Positions 16,131-25,770 are shown, numbered from the stretch's first letter. The stretch: 64,000 nucleotides of DNA from Rhynchopus sp. YZ270_cl-10 (GCA_964035575.1 OZ037854.1:1426001-1490000); one strand, 5' to 3'. Notes: generated from the sequence alone by a model not told the origin. Made by a program: numbers and translations.

Positions 16131-16214
16131 GAGGTCATGCAAATACAGTTTTGTGCACAACAGAAAAAAAATAGTGTGTACCCCAGGTTGGCGATTCCTT
16201 TCGTCATTATTGTC

Positions 16215-16287
16215 GGTCGTGTAGCTCAGTCGGTAGAGCATTGGTCTAATAAGCCAACGGTCCCAGGTTCGAGCCCTGTCACGACCA
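16215..16287 (+). tRNA. tRNA-Ile(AAT)
   Basis: Acceptor GGTCGTG/CACGACC, stem TTGGT/GCCAA, loop CTAATAA. Confidence 0.95.
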
Positions 16288-16365
16288 ATACTTTTTCTAC
16301 TACTTTGACTTTGACCTGTTCAAAAAATGTTGGCCGTGTAAAAAATATGCATACCCTAAAACAAG

Positions 16366-16372
16366 GCCTCTT

Positions 16373-16421
<49 letters not shown>

Positions 16422-16438
16422 AATCCCAGGTGGAGGCA
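16366..16438 (+). tRNA. tRNA-Phe(GAA)
   Basis: Acceptor GCCTCTT/TGGAGGC with a 7-66 mismatch, stem TCAGA/TCTGA, loop CTGAAGA. Confidence 0.94.
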
Positions 16439-17060
16439 CTTCTCTTTTTTCCCCTCAACTCTAATAACAATTTTCAATGTGCGCTGTGCTACTACATTGG
16501 AAAAGTGCGCTGTGCTACTACATCCCAATTTTTTGGACGAAAATTTTTTGGTATGTTGGGTGCACAGCGCAGACCCCGATATGGGCGCACAGAACACCCC
16601 CCCATTGTGGGCGCACAGAACAGGCCCTCCGTTGTGGGCGCACAGCTCACTGTGTGCTGTGCAAAGTTTCAGCATATGGCTTCTGGCAACAAAAACTTAA
16701 AAAAAATTTTGGCCGAAAATTATTTTTTGGCCTGCAATCAGGTTGAGCTGAGATGCTATGTAACATGTAAGTCAGTCAGTCTGTTTCATGTTCCCACTGA
16801 TCAAAGTTCGTTCGAGATGGAAAGGACTGAAAAGGAAGCAAATGTTAAGGAATCCCCACCCATTTCCGCATGTGCTTCCGGCAACAAAAACTGATTGCTC
16901 CGGGATTTGATTTTGGTACCATTTTTCACCAAATCCAAAAAAATTGGCAGAGTAGCACAGCCGCAAACGTTAGCATTATGACACGTGTTTGCGGATGTGC
17001 TCTCACCCCCAAAAAAAATGGGCAATACAAGGCCAAAAAACAAACGCACAAAAAGAAGTG
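16439..17060. other. Spacer with GGGCGCACAG motifs
   Basis: Four GGGCGCACAG-like motifs between 16560 and 16650 resemble the inverse of the 13003 array. The rest is AT-rich and holds no recognisable gene. Confidence 0.5.
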
Positions 17061-17134
17061 TACACCTATCCGGGTTTGAACCGGAGACCTCCTCGGTGTT
17101 AACGAGGCGTCATAACCAACTAGACCATAGGTGC
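17061..17134 (-). tRNA. tRNA-Val(AAC)
   Basis: Acceptor GCACCTA/TAGGTGT, stem CCTCG/CGAGG, loop TTAACAC. Confidence 0.95.
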
Positions 17135-17255
17135 TGACATTTATATGGTTCGTAGAAACGAGATGGTGTGTGCATTCACCACCCAAAACCCAAAACTGTG
17201 TCAAAATAAAAAAAATTTTGGACAGAAGAAAATGGGAATATGGGTACAAAACGAA

Positions 17256-17327
17256 GGCTTAGTGGTCTAGTGGCATGATTCTCGCTTTGGGTGCGAGAGG
17301 TCCAGGGTTCGATTCCCTGCTGAGCCC
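17256..17327 (+). tRNA. tRNA-Pro(TGG)
   Basis: Same body as Pro(CGG) with loop TTTGGGT. Confidence 0.95.
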
Positions 17328-17434
17328 CTCTTTTTTTCAAGTTTTTGTGTCACAGATTTTTTGTCAGAAAAACAAATTGTGAAAAAAACTGATCCCTTGA
17401 AAAATTGATTCTGGACAATAGAAGGAAAAAAGTG

Positions 17435-17516
17435 TGACAGGAGTGGGGTTTGAACCCACGCCTCCGAAGAGAAAGGAACTTGAGTCCTCCGCCTTAGACC
17501 TCTCGGCCATCCTGCC
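17435..17516 (-). tRNA. tRNA-Leu(CAA)
   Basis: Class II. GGCAGGA/TCCTGTC acceptor, stem GAGGA/TCCTT, loop CTCAAGT. Confidence 0.95.
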
Positions 17517-17618
17517 TTGCCAACAGATTTATATTAGAAATGAAATGAGAATGATGAGAAAGGACAACCAAAACAGAGCAAAAGGAAAAACAGAAAAAAA
17601 CACAACACATAAAAAGAA

Positions 17619-17690
17619 TTCCCCGGCCGGGAATTGAACCCGGGTCTTCCGCGTGACAGGCGGAAATACTGACCTCTATACTACCGAGGA
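17619..17690 (-). tRNA. tRNA-Asp(GTC), second gene
   Basis: Inverted copy of the gene at 11381. Confidence 0.95.
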
Positions 17691-17778
17691 TACAATGAAG
17701 CCTGTTTTTAAAAAGAATGCGTCCAGAGAAAGTCTTCAATCGCACCGGATCTGAAAAATAAAAAACAAAGAAAAGAAT

Positions 17779-17851
17779 TACCCCATGTGGGACTCGAACC
17801 CACAACCTTTGGATTAGAAGTCCAACGCGCTATCCATTGCGCCAATGGGGC
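17779..17851 (-). tRNA. tRNA-Arg(TCT)
   Basis: Acceptor GCCCCAT/ATGGGGT, stem TTGGA/TCCAA, loop CTTCTAA. Confidence 0.95.
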
Positions 17852-17943
17852 TTGTTTCATATTCTTTTCTCGTTTTAAGGAAGTGTCCCTTCATGGTCAA
17901 CAACACCTGTAAAAAATTGTGAAGGAAATTCAAAAATGAAAAG

Positions 17944-18016
17944 TACAACTAGCTGGGATTGAACCAGCGATCTTCCGCGTGTAAGGCGGACGTCCTAACC
18001 ACTAGACGATAGCTGC
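17944..18016 (-). tRNA. tRNA-Val(TAC)
   Basis: Acceptor GCAGCTA/TAGTTGT, stem TCCGC/GCGGA, loop CTTACAC. In unit 2 this gene is split by an insertion. Confidence 0.95.
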
Positions 18017-18117
18017 CCAAACTTAGTGAGATGTTGGCAAGGGTCTGACCAACTTTTTTTTGGTGTTCAAAAAATTTTTTTCAAGTCAAAAAAATGGGTT
18101 CACTGAAAAAGGTTTTC

Positions 18118-18190
18118 TAGCAGAGATAGGTTTCGATCCTATGACCTGTGGGTTATGAGCCCACCGCGCTGACCACTGCGCCACTCTGCT
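18118..18190 (-). tRNA. tRNA-iMet(CAT), initiator
   Basis: Acceptor AGCAGAG/CTCTGCT, T-loop ATCGAAA with A54/A60 typical of eukaryotic initiators, stem GTGGG/CCCAC, loop CTCATAA with T33. Confidence 0.95.
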
Positions 18191-18240
18191 TCTAATTACT
18201 TCCAACGATGTTTTCTACATGCCCAGCTTAAAAAAGGCTA

Positions 18241-18311
18241 TGCGACCGCCGGGAATCGAACCCGGGTCGAACCCTTGGGAGGGGTCCATCATGCCACTAG
18301 ACCACGGTCGC
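18241..18311 (-). tRNA. tRNA-Gly(CCC)
   Basis: Acceptor GCGACCG/CGGTCGC, stem GACCC/GGGTT, loop CTCCCAA. Confidence 0.94.
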
Positions 18312-18337
18312 CTTATCAAGGGATAAAAGGGCTCGAC

Positions 18338-18410
18338 GCTCTCGTGGCCTAGTGGTTAAGGCACAGGTCTTATGAGCCTGGGATCGCGGGTTCAAACCCC
18401 GCCGGGAGCA
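18338..18410 (+). tRNA. tRNA-Ile(TAT)
   Basis: Acceptor GCTCTCG/CGGGAGC, stem CAGGT/GCCTG, loop CTTATGA. Confidence 0.95.
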
Positions 18411-18490
18411 AAGCCTTTTTTTGTTCAGTGAATCATGTTCATTCCTCCTGCTCGTTTCATGACTCCTCCAGAAGTTGCAAAGGAACAGTA

Positions 18491-18572
18491 GCGGACGTAT
18501 CCAAGTGGTTACGGAGGTGCACTCGAAATGCATTGGGCTCTGCCCGCGCAGGTTCAAATCCTGCCGTCCGCG
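18491..18572 (+). tRNA. tRNA-Ser(CGA)
   Basis: Class II. GCGGACG/CGTCCGC acceptor, stem GTGCA/TGCAT, loop CTCGAAA. Confidence 0.95.
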
Positions 18573-18669
18573 TTATTGTCTTTTTGCTGTGTAGGGGGAA
18601 CCCTGTACATTCCATACATCTCAAATAGCCCAAATAAATTTTCACTGGGAGTAAGTGATTAGGGCTGAT

Positions 18670-19260
18670 TAGGGATGTGTGATGCTCCAATTTGCGGTTA
18701 CGACTTCATAATGGATTCAGGAGCATCCAAACATCCCATTTTCCCGTTAGTTTCCCATTTTTGACGATCTGGCTATTGCAGAATAGAGGTGAAAATGACA
18801 TTTTGCTGGGTCATTTTCGCGAACTCGATTAGGGCACTTCTGATGCTCTAATTTGCGGTTACAACCTCATAATGAATTCAGGAGCATCCGAATGACCCAT
18901 TATCCCAACGTTTTCACATTTTGGACGATCTTGCTATTGCGGAGTATCCGGTGGAAAATCGGAAAATTCCATGTGTACCGTGTTTCACTGGGAGTAAGTG
19001 ATTAGGACATGTGTGATGCTCCAATTTGCGGTTCCGACCTCATGATGGCTTCAGGAGCATCCAAATAACCCGTTTTCCCAACGTTTTCGCATTTTTGACC
19101 AGTTGGGCTGTTGCGGAATAGCAGGTAAAAACGGTCATTTTGGCCACCTCAATTAGGGCACTTCTGATGCTCCAATCAAATCGTCCGACCTCATAATGGG
19201 TTCGGGAGCACCCAAATAACACATATTCCCAACGTTTTCGCGTTTTTGATCCTGTGTGAG
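18670..19260. repeat. ~180-bp tandem repeat family
   Basis: Diverged units with GATGCTCCAATTTGCGGTT and CTCATAATG...TTCAGGAGCATCCAAA, the same family as 15520-16130. Confidence 0.7.
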
Positions 19261-19302
19261 CAATCCAGAACAACTTTCTGCTTCAGTAAAAAAAAGTAAA
19301 AA

Positions 19303-19421
19303 GGATTCAAGCACCCGGACTTCCCAGCTGGTCACCCACGCCAGTACTATCCAGGCCTGCTGGTGCTTAACTTCTCAAATCAGGCGGGATGAGGTGTATT
19401 CACCAGAGTATGGCCGAATCC
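19303..19421 (-). rRNA. 5S rRNA: 5S rRNA, inverted
   Basis: Full 119-nt gene on the minus strand with terminal helix and internal promoter intact. A poly-A stretch on the plus strand supplies its terminator. Confidence 0.96.
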
Positions 19422-19505
19422 AATACTGAGTCATGATGGACAACATGTGAACAGGTTGTTTGTGACCTAACAACGAACCAGAAATAGGACAGTGAACAAA
19501 AAACA

Positions 19506-19578
19506 AGGCACTAGAGGGGATCGAACCCTCGACCTCTCGCTTACTGGGCGAGCGCTCTAACCACTGAGCTATAGCGCC
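19506..19578 (-). tRNA. tRNA-Thr(AGT)
   Basis: Acceptor GGCGCTA/TAGTGCC, stem CTCGC/GCGAG, loop CCAGTAA: C32 and C33. Confidence 0.94.
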
Positions 19579-19699
19579 ATGCTTTCTCTCCATCTTCTTT
19601 TCTTTGAAGGGGGTCTTTTGAAATGTACAGAGCACGCATCAAAAATTTCCTTCATACCTCCGCGATGGTGAAAAAATTTTTAACGAAGGAGCCTAGTAA

Positions 19700-19781
19700 G
19701 GCGAGGTGGCCGAGTGGTCTAAGGCGCTACGTTCAGGTCGTAGTCTCTTCGGGGGCGTGAGTTCAAACCTCACCCTCGTCA
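19700..19781 (+). tRNA. tRNA-Leu(CAG)
   Basis: Class II. GGCGAGG/CCTCGTC acceptor, stem CTACG/CGTAG, loop TTCAGGT. Confidence 0.95.
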
Positions 19782-19859
19782 CTTTTTCTTCGTTGTGTGA
19801 TCACTTAAAAGCCTATTTCGGCCCAAAGCTTGTTGTTTTAAAGAAGCATCATAATTGTG

Positions 19860-19931
19860 GGGCTCTTAGCTCAGTGGAAGAGCGCCCGTTCCGCATACGG
19901 GAGGCCGAGAGTTCGAACCTCTCAGGGTCCA
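19860..19931 (+). tRNA. tRNA-Ala(CGC)
   Basis: Acceptor GGGCTCT/AGGGTCC, stem CCCGT/ACGGG, loop TCCGCAT, so C33. Confidence 0.94.
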
Positions 19932-20008
19932 CAGTTTTTTTTTCCCCTGTTTTGTTTCTCCTGTGTAAATTGGTTCTCAGAGCTTTCACACCTTGCTCCC
20001 TAAAATGT

Positions 20009-20080
20009 GGCTGTTTAGCTCAGTGGTAGAGCACATCATCCGTAATGATGGGGTCGTGGGTTCAATCCCCACAGCGGCCT
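20009..20080 (+). tRNA. tRNA-Thr(CGT)
   Basis: Acceptor GGCTGTT/AGCGGCC, stem CATCA/TGATG, loop TCCGTAA, so C33; discriminator T. Confidence 0.94.
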
Positions 20081-20187
20081 AGGTTTTTTTCAGAGCTCCC
20101 CAAGAATTTCCAACCTAACTTGGGGTTTGTGGGTTTGCGGTCACTGGTGCACACATGGCCTGTGGACGGGCAGGGACAAAAAAAATT

Positions 20188-20517
20188 GGGTGCTTGCGTT
20201 GTGTGCTGGATCGGGACCACCAGTAAACTGGCAATCCCACATCCAGTTCTAATATTTGAAGTGTGAAATAGAACGCAATCGGAAGATTAGTTTACACGAA
20301 TGTAAGAATAATATCGTCATGGTAATATTCTGTACAGATTGTACGGGATTTACTATCATATGAGAGTAGTCCGTCGCAGGCCACATCGGGCCCGCAACAT
20401 GACCGGTCTTCACACAAAATTGTAAAAGAATTTTCCTTGGAAAAAATGTCTTTTTCAAGTTTTTGTTGTTGCTGAACGAGTTGTTTGGTTTCGAAGTAGC
20501 ACACTAACTTAGCACCC
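20188..20517 (-). ncRNA. Unidentified Pol III RNA, diverged inverted copy
   Basis: Second form of the RNA at 2530. It starts GGGTGCTAAG 24 bp after the upstream element, ends GCAAGCACCC, and has eight T shortly after. The middle is strongly diverged with indels, yet hairpins GCGGGCC/GGCCTGC and GTACA/TGTAC remain. Confidence 0.6.
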
Positions 20518-20540
20518 AAACATGCAGCAAACATCGGAAT

Positions 20541-20576
20541 ACAAGACAGGGTCGTCTTGTTGGAGGTGGGTCAGGG
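20541..20576 (-). promoter_or_regulatory. U6/7SL-type upstream element of the inverted RNA
   Basis: CCCTGACCCACCTCC...CCTGTCTTGT on the minus strand, 24 bp before the RNA start at 20517. The 23 bp between the element and the start are not conserved with the 2530 locus. Confidence 0.65.
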
Positions 20577-20627
20577 TCTGGACATCCTCAAATGTGCACA
20601 CCTAATACAACAGAAGAAAAGGAAAAA

Positions 20628-20746
20628 GGATTCAAGCACCCGGACTTCCCAGCTGGTCACCCACGCCAGTACTATCCAGGCCTGCTGGTGCTTAACTTCT
20701 CAAATCAGGCGGGATGAGGTGTATTCACCAGAGTATGGCCGAATCC
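20628..20746 (-). rRNA. 5S rRNA: 5S rRNA, inverted
   Basis: Full 119-nt gene on the minus strand, same sequence as the others. Confidence 0.96.
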
Positions 20747-20797
20747 AATAATAGGTCTGGATAGAAAAGCTGGGAAGACTTATTACCAGTCCGTTTT

Positions 20798-20858
20798 TAC
20801 CTGAGAAGTTAGACACCTCCAAGCCTGGATAGTACTGGCGCGGGTGACCAACTGGATA
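20798..20858 (+). pseudogene. 5S rRNA fragment
   Basis: Only the middle is left: GAGAAGTTAGACACC...GCCTGGATAGTACTGG with changes in the box A region. Neither terminal helix strand is present. Confidence 0.7.
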
Positions 20859-20859
20859 A

Positions 20860-21100
20860 ATACACCGAAAAATAGATCTAAATTGTCAGACCGGTTCTTA
20901 GCTGTGCGCATCCATAAAAAACTAAAAAAATACTTGCGTCAGAAAATCCTAGTGTGTTGTACCGTGGTCCGATATTCTTTCGGTCCCGGGTTCAACACCT
21001 GAGACAGATAATATATTTTGACTTTTTCAGATTTTTCTCATTTTTTTGTCTCCTCACTCTTTCTGAGAATCTTCAAAATTGTCAAAAGTGAGAAATTTTT
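20860..21100. other. AT-rich spacer with a weak tRNA-like remnant
   Basis: GGTCCCGGGTTCAACACC near 20985 resembles a B box, but no cloverleaf closes. Confidence 0.3.
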
Positions 21101-22560
21101 GGGAAAATGGCATATTTAGGGGCTCCTGAATCCATTATGAGGTCAGATGAATCAATCTGAGCATCACACATATCCTAATAGACAAAATGTCCGTTTATCA
21201 AAATACCTGAAAATGCCTCTTTATCCTATCTAAGGATGTCAGAAACCCTTAAAAGTGCAAAAATCTTGGGAATATAGGGTTTTTGGGCCATTCTGAATCC
21301 ATTGCGGGGTCGGACGATTTGATTGGAGCATCAGAAGTATCCTAATCGGTAAAATGTCGCAAAAATATGGGCAAAATGCCTTTATACCCTATCTAAGCAA
21401 TTAGAATGTGCTCTAAAACGCAAAAATCTTGGGAATATGGGGTTTTTGGGCACATCTGAGTTCATTGCGGGGTCGTACGATCAGATCTGAGCATCACATA
21501 ATGTCTAGAATTTTACAGGTGCAACAAACACCTGTATTTTGGTGTAACATGCATATAACCATATCTGAATACCTTAAATTTGCACGAAAATGCAAAAATC
21601 TTGGGAATATGGGTTTTTTGGGCACATCTGAGTCAATTGCGGGGTCGCACGATCAGATCCGAGCATCACACAATACCTAGAATTTCAACTATGCAATAAA
21701 CATGTCTATTTTGGGTAAAATGGCTAATAACCACATGTAAGTAGCTTAAAAATGCTCTAAAATGCAATAATCTTGGGAATATGGGGTTTTTGGGCACATT
21801 TGAGTTCATTGCGGGGTCGCACGATCAGATCCGAGTATCACACAATGTCTAGAATTTCAAAAAAGCAACAATCACATGTATTTTGGTGTAAAATGCATAT
21901 AACCATATCTGAATGTCTCAAATACGCATGAAAATGAAGAAATCTTGGGTATATAGGGTTTTTGGGCACATCTGAGTCAATTGCGGGGTCGTACGGTCAG
22001 ATCCGAGCATCACACAATGTCTAGAATTTTAGCTATGCAACAAACACCTGTATTTTGGGTAAAATGGCTAATAATCATACCTAAATGTCTCAAATATGCT
22101 CGAAAATGCATAAATCTTGGGTATATGAGGTTTTTGGGCACTTTTGAGTCAATTGCGTGGTCGTACGATCAGATTAGAGCATCACATAATGTCTCAAATT
22201 TTACAGGTGCAACAAACACCAGTACTTTGGTGTAAAATGCATATAACCATATCTGAATACCTCAAATATGCACGAAAATGAAGAAATCTTGGGACTATAA
22301 GGTTTTTGGGCCAATCTGAGTCAATTGCGGGGTCGCACGGTCAATTCCGAGCATCAGGCCCTCTCTACAACTTAGCTGGTGCTCAAACATTGGGGTTACA
22401 GGCAAATAAACCTGTACACAGACATATGACCTCTGTACGAACCTTCTTTTCACTCTAAAATGTATTTTTCTTGGGTATATGGGGTATTTGAGCACATCTG
22501 AGTCAATTGCGGGGTCGTACGGTCAGATCCGAGCATCACATAATGTCTAACTGAGAAATA
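21100..22560. repeat. Satellite-like tandem repeats (~165-180 bp)
   Basis: About eight units with TTGGGAATATGGGGTTTTTG, GTCAATTGCGGGGTCGTACG, GATCAGATCCGAGCATCACA and ATGTCTAGAATTT. In inverse they match the 15520 and 18670 repeats. No gene seen. Confidence 0.8.
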
Positions 22561-22572
22561 TTTTGAAAAAAG

Positions 22573-23360
22573 TCGATTTTTTGGTCAAAATATTTTTCAC
22601 AGAAAATCGAATTTTACTATTAAGATTGGCTTTGGGCATGACCCAGTAAGGTTACTATGGGCCCCATGAGACATATACACCCGAATACCAGGCCGTATTT
22701 TCAAAAAGTTGATAATCCCAGTATATGGTATGGCCCTGTGGTACGAAATTTTTGGCCGAAAAAATCGACCAAAAAATCGTCATTTTTGGGGGTCACGGTG
22801 ACAAAAAGTTGCATTTTTTCACGAAAAATGGTCGGAATGTGACTTGAATGGGCTCTAATGGGTATATTATGCACATAACATACCTAAATTATGTCGATAT
22901 TTCACCGGCGGAGCCGAAAAAATCGATTTTCAGGGTGTGCAAAACTGTAAAAATGACGAAAATCGGAAAAATGACGATTTTTTGGTCAAAATATTTTTCA
23001 CAGAAAATCGAATTTTACTATTAAGATTGGCTTTGGGCATGACCCAGTAAGGTTACTATGGGCCCCATGGGACATATACACCCGAATACCAGGCCGTATT
23101 TTCAAAAAGTTGATAATCCCAGTATATGGTATGGCCCTGTGGTACGAAATTTTTGGCCGAAAAAATCGACCAAAAAATCGTCATTTTTGGGGGTCACGGT
23201 GACAAAAAGTTGCATTTTTTCACGAAAAATGGTCGGAATGTGACTTGAATGGGCTCTAATGGGTATATTATGCACATAACATACCTAAATTATGTCGATA
23301 TTTCACCGGCGGAGCCGAAAAAATCGATTTTCAGGGTGTGCAAAACTGTAAAAATCACCA
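22573..23360. repeat. 401-bp direct duplication
   Basis: Two almost identical copies 401 bp apart (GGGCCCCATGRGACATATAC at about 22660 and 23061), AT-rich with GATTTTTTGGTCAAAATATT. Not a gene. Confidence 0.85.
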
Positions 23361-24310
23361 AAATCCCAAAAATCACGATTTTTTTTCAAAAATATTTTTT
23401 TCAAAAAAATCGATTTTAAAATATTGGTTTGGCTTGTGCGGGGACCTGAATCTGGGGCAACATACCCTGTGGGACATACTGGGCCCGATGCAAGGCCGAT
23501 TTTTCAAAAATATGGTTGCCCCGGTAGACGGTATGGCCCTGCAGGTCAGTGCATCGGGCCAAAAATCATGAAAAAATCATGATTTTGGGGTCTGGCACCC
23601 CATGGGCACATATATCTGGGGGTGTGAAATATGCATGGAATCGACCGATTGGGGGTGTTATAGGTCCTGGGGGCCCACATGGGCCATATTTCACGCTATT
23701 GGGTCACGGGAAAGTGATTTTGACATTTTTTCATCGATTTTAGCTGTGAGAACCCTTCAAAAACACTGATTTTGGGGTGTTTCTGAGACGGTACGCTATA
23801 CCCAGGGTCATATTAGGTATTAGTCCGGTCGACTTTTTGAAAAAACGACCCCGCAATGGACTCAGGGGTGCCAGATAGTGTATATGAACCAGAATGGATT
23901 CACGGGAAAAGTCAAAATTGGGTGTCAGATACATGCTGCCATAAGTGACGAATTTCAAAAGTTGAGATTTTTCGAAAATCAGGGTTCAGTACACGCTGTA
24001 CCCAATCCTGGGGGCCAAAATTTTCAACTTTTTGAAAAAACGGGCGGTATATGGCCCTAAATTGTCAAAATGAGTTAATTGCGACCTCGGACGGCCTCCG
24101 GAGATGAGTAGAAGTTTATTTACTGAAAAAAAAAGTCAAAACACAGGCAAAATCCCACCTTCCACAGGTACAGTCAAAACTTTTATCCAGATCTCATGTT
24201 TTTTCAAAAAATTTTAAATTGTTTTTATGACTAACACCTCCGAAATTTTTCCTGATAAGATGGAATATGGTCCTGTCGTAGTATGCAGTGTGTTTGCAGG
24301 CAAAAATTTG
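23361..24310. repeat. Degenerate GGGCC/ATTTTT-rich tail
   Basis: Diverged repeats of the 401-bp type with GGGACATACTGGGCCC and TTTTTCAAAAA. No gene recognised. Confidence 0.6.
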
Positions 24311-24345
24311 CAAACCCGCAAAAGGTTTACGGGTTTGCGGAATAA
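24308..24345. other. Junction of units 1 and 2
   Basis: The satellite tail stops at GCAAAAATTTGC, followed by a short inverted repeat CCGCAAA...TTTGCGG, then joins the 5' flank of 5S. The same satellite continues for 2.5 kb in unit 2. Confidence 0.7.
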
Positions 24346-24404
24346 GCAAAAACAAGGTCAGAAATAAAAAGCTCTTCAAAGGTTTTCGAACCTGACTCAG
24401 TATT

Positions 24405-24523
24405 GGATTCGGCCATACTCTGGTGAATACACCTCATCCCGCCTGATTTGAGAAGTTAAGCACCAGCAGGCCTGGATAGTACTGGCGTGGGTGACCAGCT
24501 GGGAAGTCCGGGTGCTTGAATCC
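24405..24523 (+). rRNA. 5S rRNA: 5S rRNA (unit 2)
   Basis: Copy of 4771-4889. Confidence 0.97.
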
Positions 24524-24569
24524 TTTTTGCTTTTCTTCCGTGTTGGTGTGTGGTTTTAGGACATCCAGA

Positions 24570-24605
24570 CCCTGACCCACCTCCAACAAGACAACCCTGT
24601 CTTGT
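24570..24605 (+). promoter_or_regulatory. U6/7SL-type upstream element (unit 2)
   Basis: Copy of 4936-4971. Confidence 0.55.
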
Positions 24606-24628
24606 ATCCCTGTGTTTGTTGCACTATC

Positions 24629-25006
24629 CAGAGAGCAGAAATGAGGGGAGACTACACCACCGACGGTGCTTCAGCCTACAGGAGCATGCTGGAATGTGAA
24701 TGCTGCATGACAGCATTCACAATTTCACCTTTGGTGAGATGGAGATGAGCGCAAAGGTGCAAAAATGCACAACAAAAACTGAGGAAGAGGCATCCATACT
24801 CCCCAGAAGGGACGTGCGCACCTGCAGCCAAAAATTCTCCTGTGCTTAATATCATGCGCGCTGGGGATGCCGAAATAGCTAAACTGTTGCAAGAAGTGGG
24901 ACTAATTCCCAGGCAGTTGCCCTGTACAACATGCAAGTCCACAATGCCAGAAACACTGTACTGGACACCAAGATACTCCAAGAAGATCGCAAACTGGCCT
25001 TATTTT
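24629..25006 (+). ncRNA. Candidate Pol III RNA (unit 2)
   Basis: Copy of 4995-5372, including the overlapping protein-like frame (24749-25012). Confidence 0.35.
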
Positions 25007-25159
25007 AGGTGAAATGACCTAATGCAGAGTGCAGCGGAACAGGGGAGACAAATAAAGTTTCCTGTACCATGCAACACCCAAGACCTTTTGCACAAGTGAA
25101 GCAAAAACAAGCTCAGAAATAAAAAGCTCTTCAAAGGTTTTCCACCCAGACCCATTATT

Positions 25160-25278
25160 GGATTCGGCCATACTCTGGTGAATACACCTCATCCCGCCTG
25201 ATTTGAGAAGTTAAGCACCAGCAGGCCTGGATAGTACTGGCGTGGGTGACCAGCTGGGAAGTCCGGGTGCTTGAATCC
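25160..25278 (+). rRNA. 5S rRNA: 5S rRNA (unit 2)
   Basis: Copy of 5526-5644. Confidence 0.97.
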
Positions 25279-25361
25279 TTTTTTCCTTATTTGTGGTGTA
25301 ACACACAGAAGTTGGTTGAAAAGTGAACTGATAGTATTCAGCGCAAAGCATGATTATTGAA

Positions 25362-25433
25362 GGGTATATAGCTCAGTGGTAGAGCATTCGGCTGCAGTCC
25401 GAACGGTCCCTGGTTCGAACCCGGGTGTGCCCT
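25362..25433 (+). tRNA. tRNA-Cys(GCA)
   Basis: Unit 2 copy of 5728. Confidence 0.95.
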
Positions 25434-25534
25434 CTCTTTTTGTTTCAAGACCAGATTTTCTCTTGAGTGTTACTTCTCCCTTTTTGGTTTTGAATTCCAT
25501 CCCCACCTTGTAAAGATTCGTTTAAGAAATGTAA

Positions 25535-25607
25535 GGGGGTTTAGCTCAAATGGTAGAGCGCTCGCTCAGCATGCGAGAGGTAGAGGGATCGATACCCTCA
25601 ATCTCCA
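25535..25607 (+). tRNA. tRNA-Ala(AGC)
   Basis: Unit 2 copy of 5894; C33 kept. Confidence 0.95.
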
Positions 25608-25698
25608 AACATTTTTTGGCTTGGAAACACTGTTGTGATATTTCCAGATCTCGATTCTTTTTGGTACCAAAGAAAAAGAAGGAAGCGACAGAATTGTA

Positions 25699-25770
25699 TC
25701 TCCTATGGTGTAGTGGTTAGCACTCGAGACTCTGAATCTCGCGACCGCGGTTCGAATCCGCGTAGGAGAA
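25699..25770 (+). tRNA. tRNA-Gln(CTG)
   Basis: Unit 2 copy of 6058. Confidence 0.95.

Noticed and set aside
5728-20080. tRNA-Leu(TAA) or tRNA-Sec in the block
   Set aside because: I looked for class II bodies with TAA or TCA loops on both strands and found only AAG, TAG, CAA and CAG Leu genes.
20930-21005. tRNA gene with GGTTCAACACC B-box-like sequence
   Set aside because: No acceptor or anticodon stem closes; at most a remnant.
21429-24060. Several 60-85-codon frames in the satellite tail
   Set aside because: They follow the repeat period and have repeat-like translations; no gene evidence.
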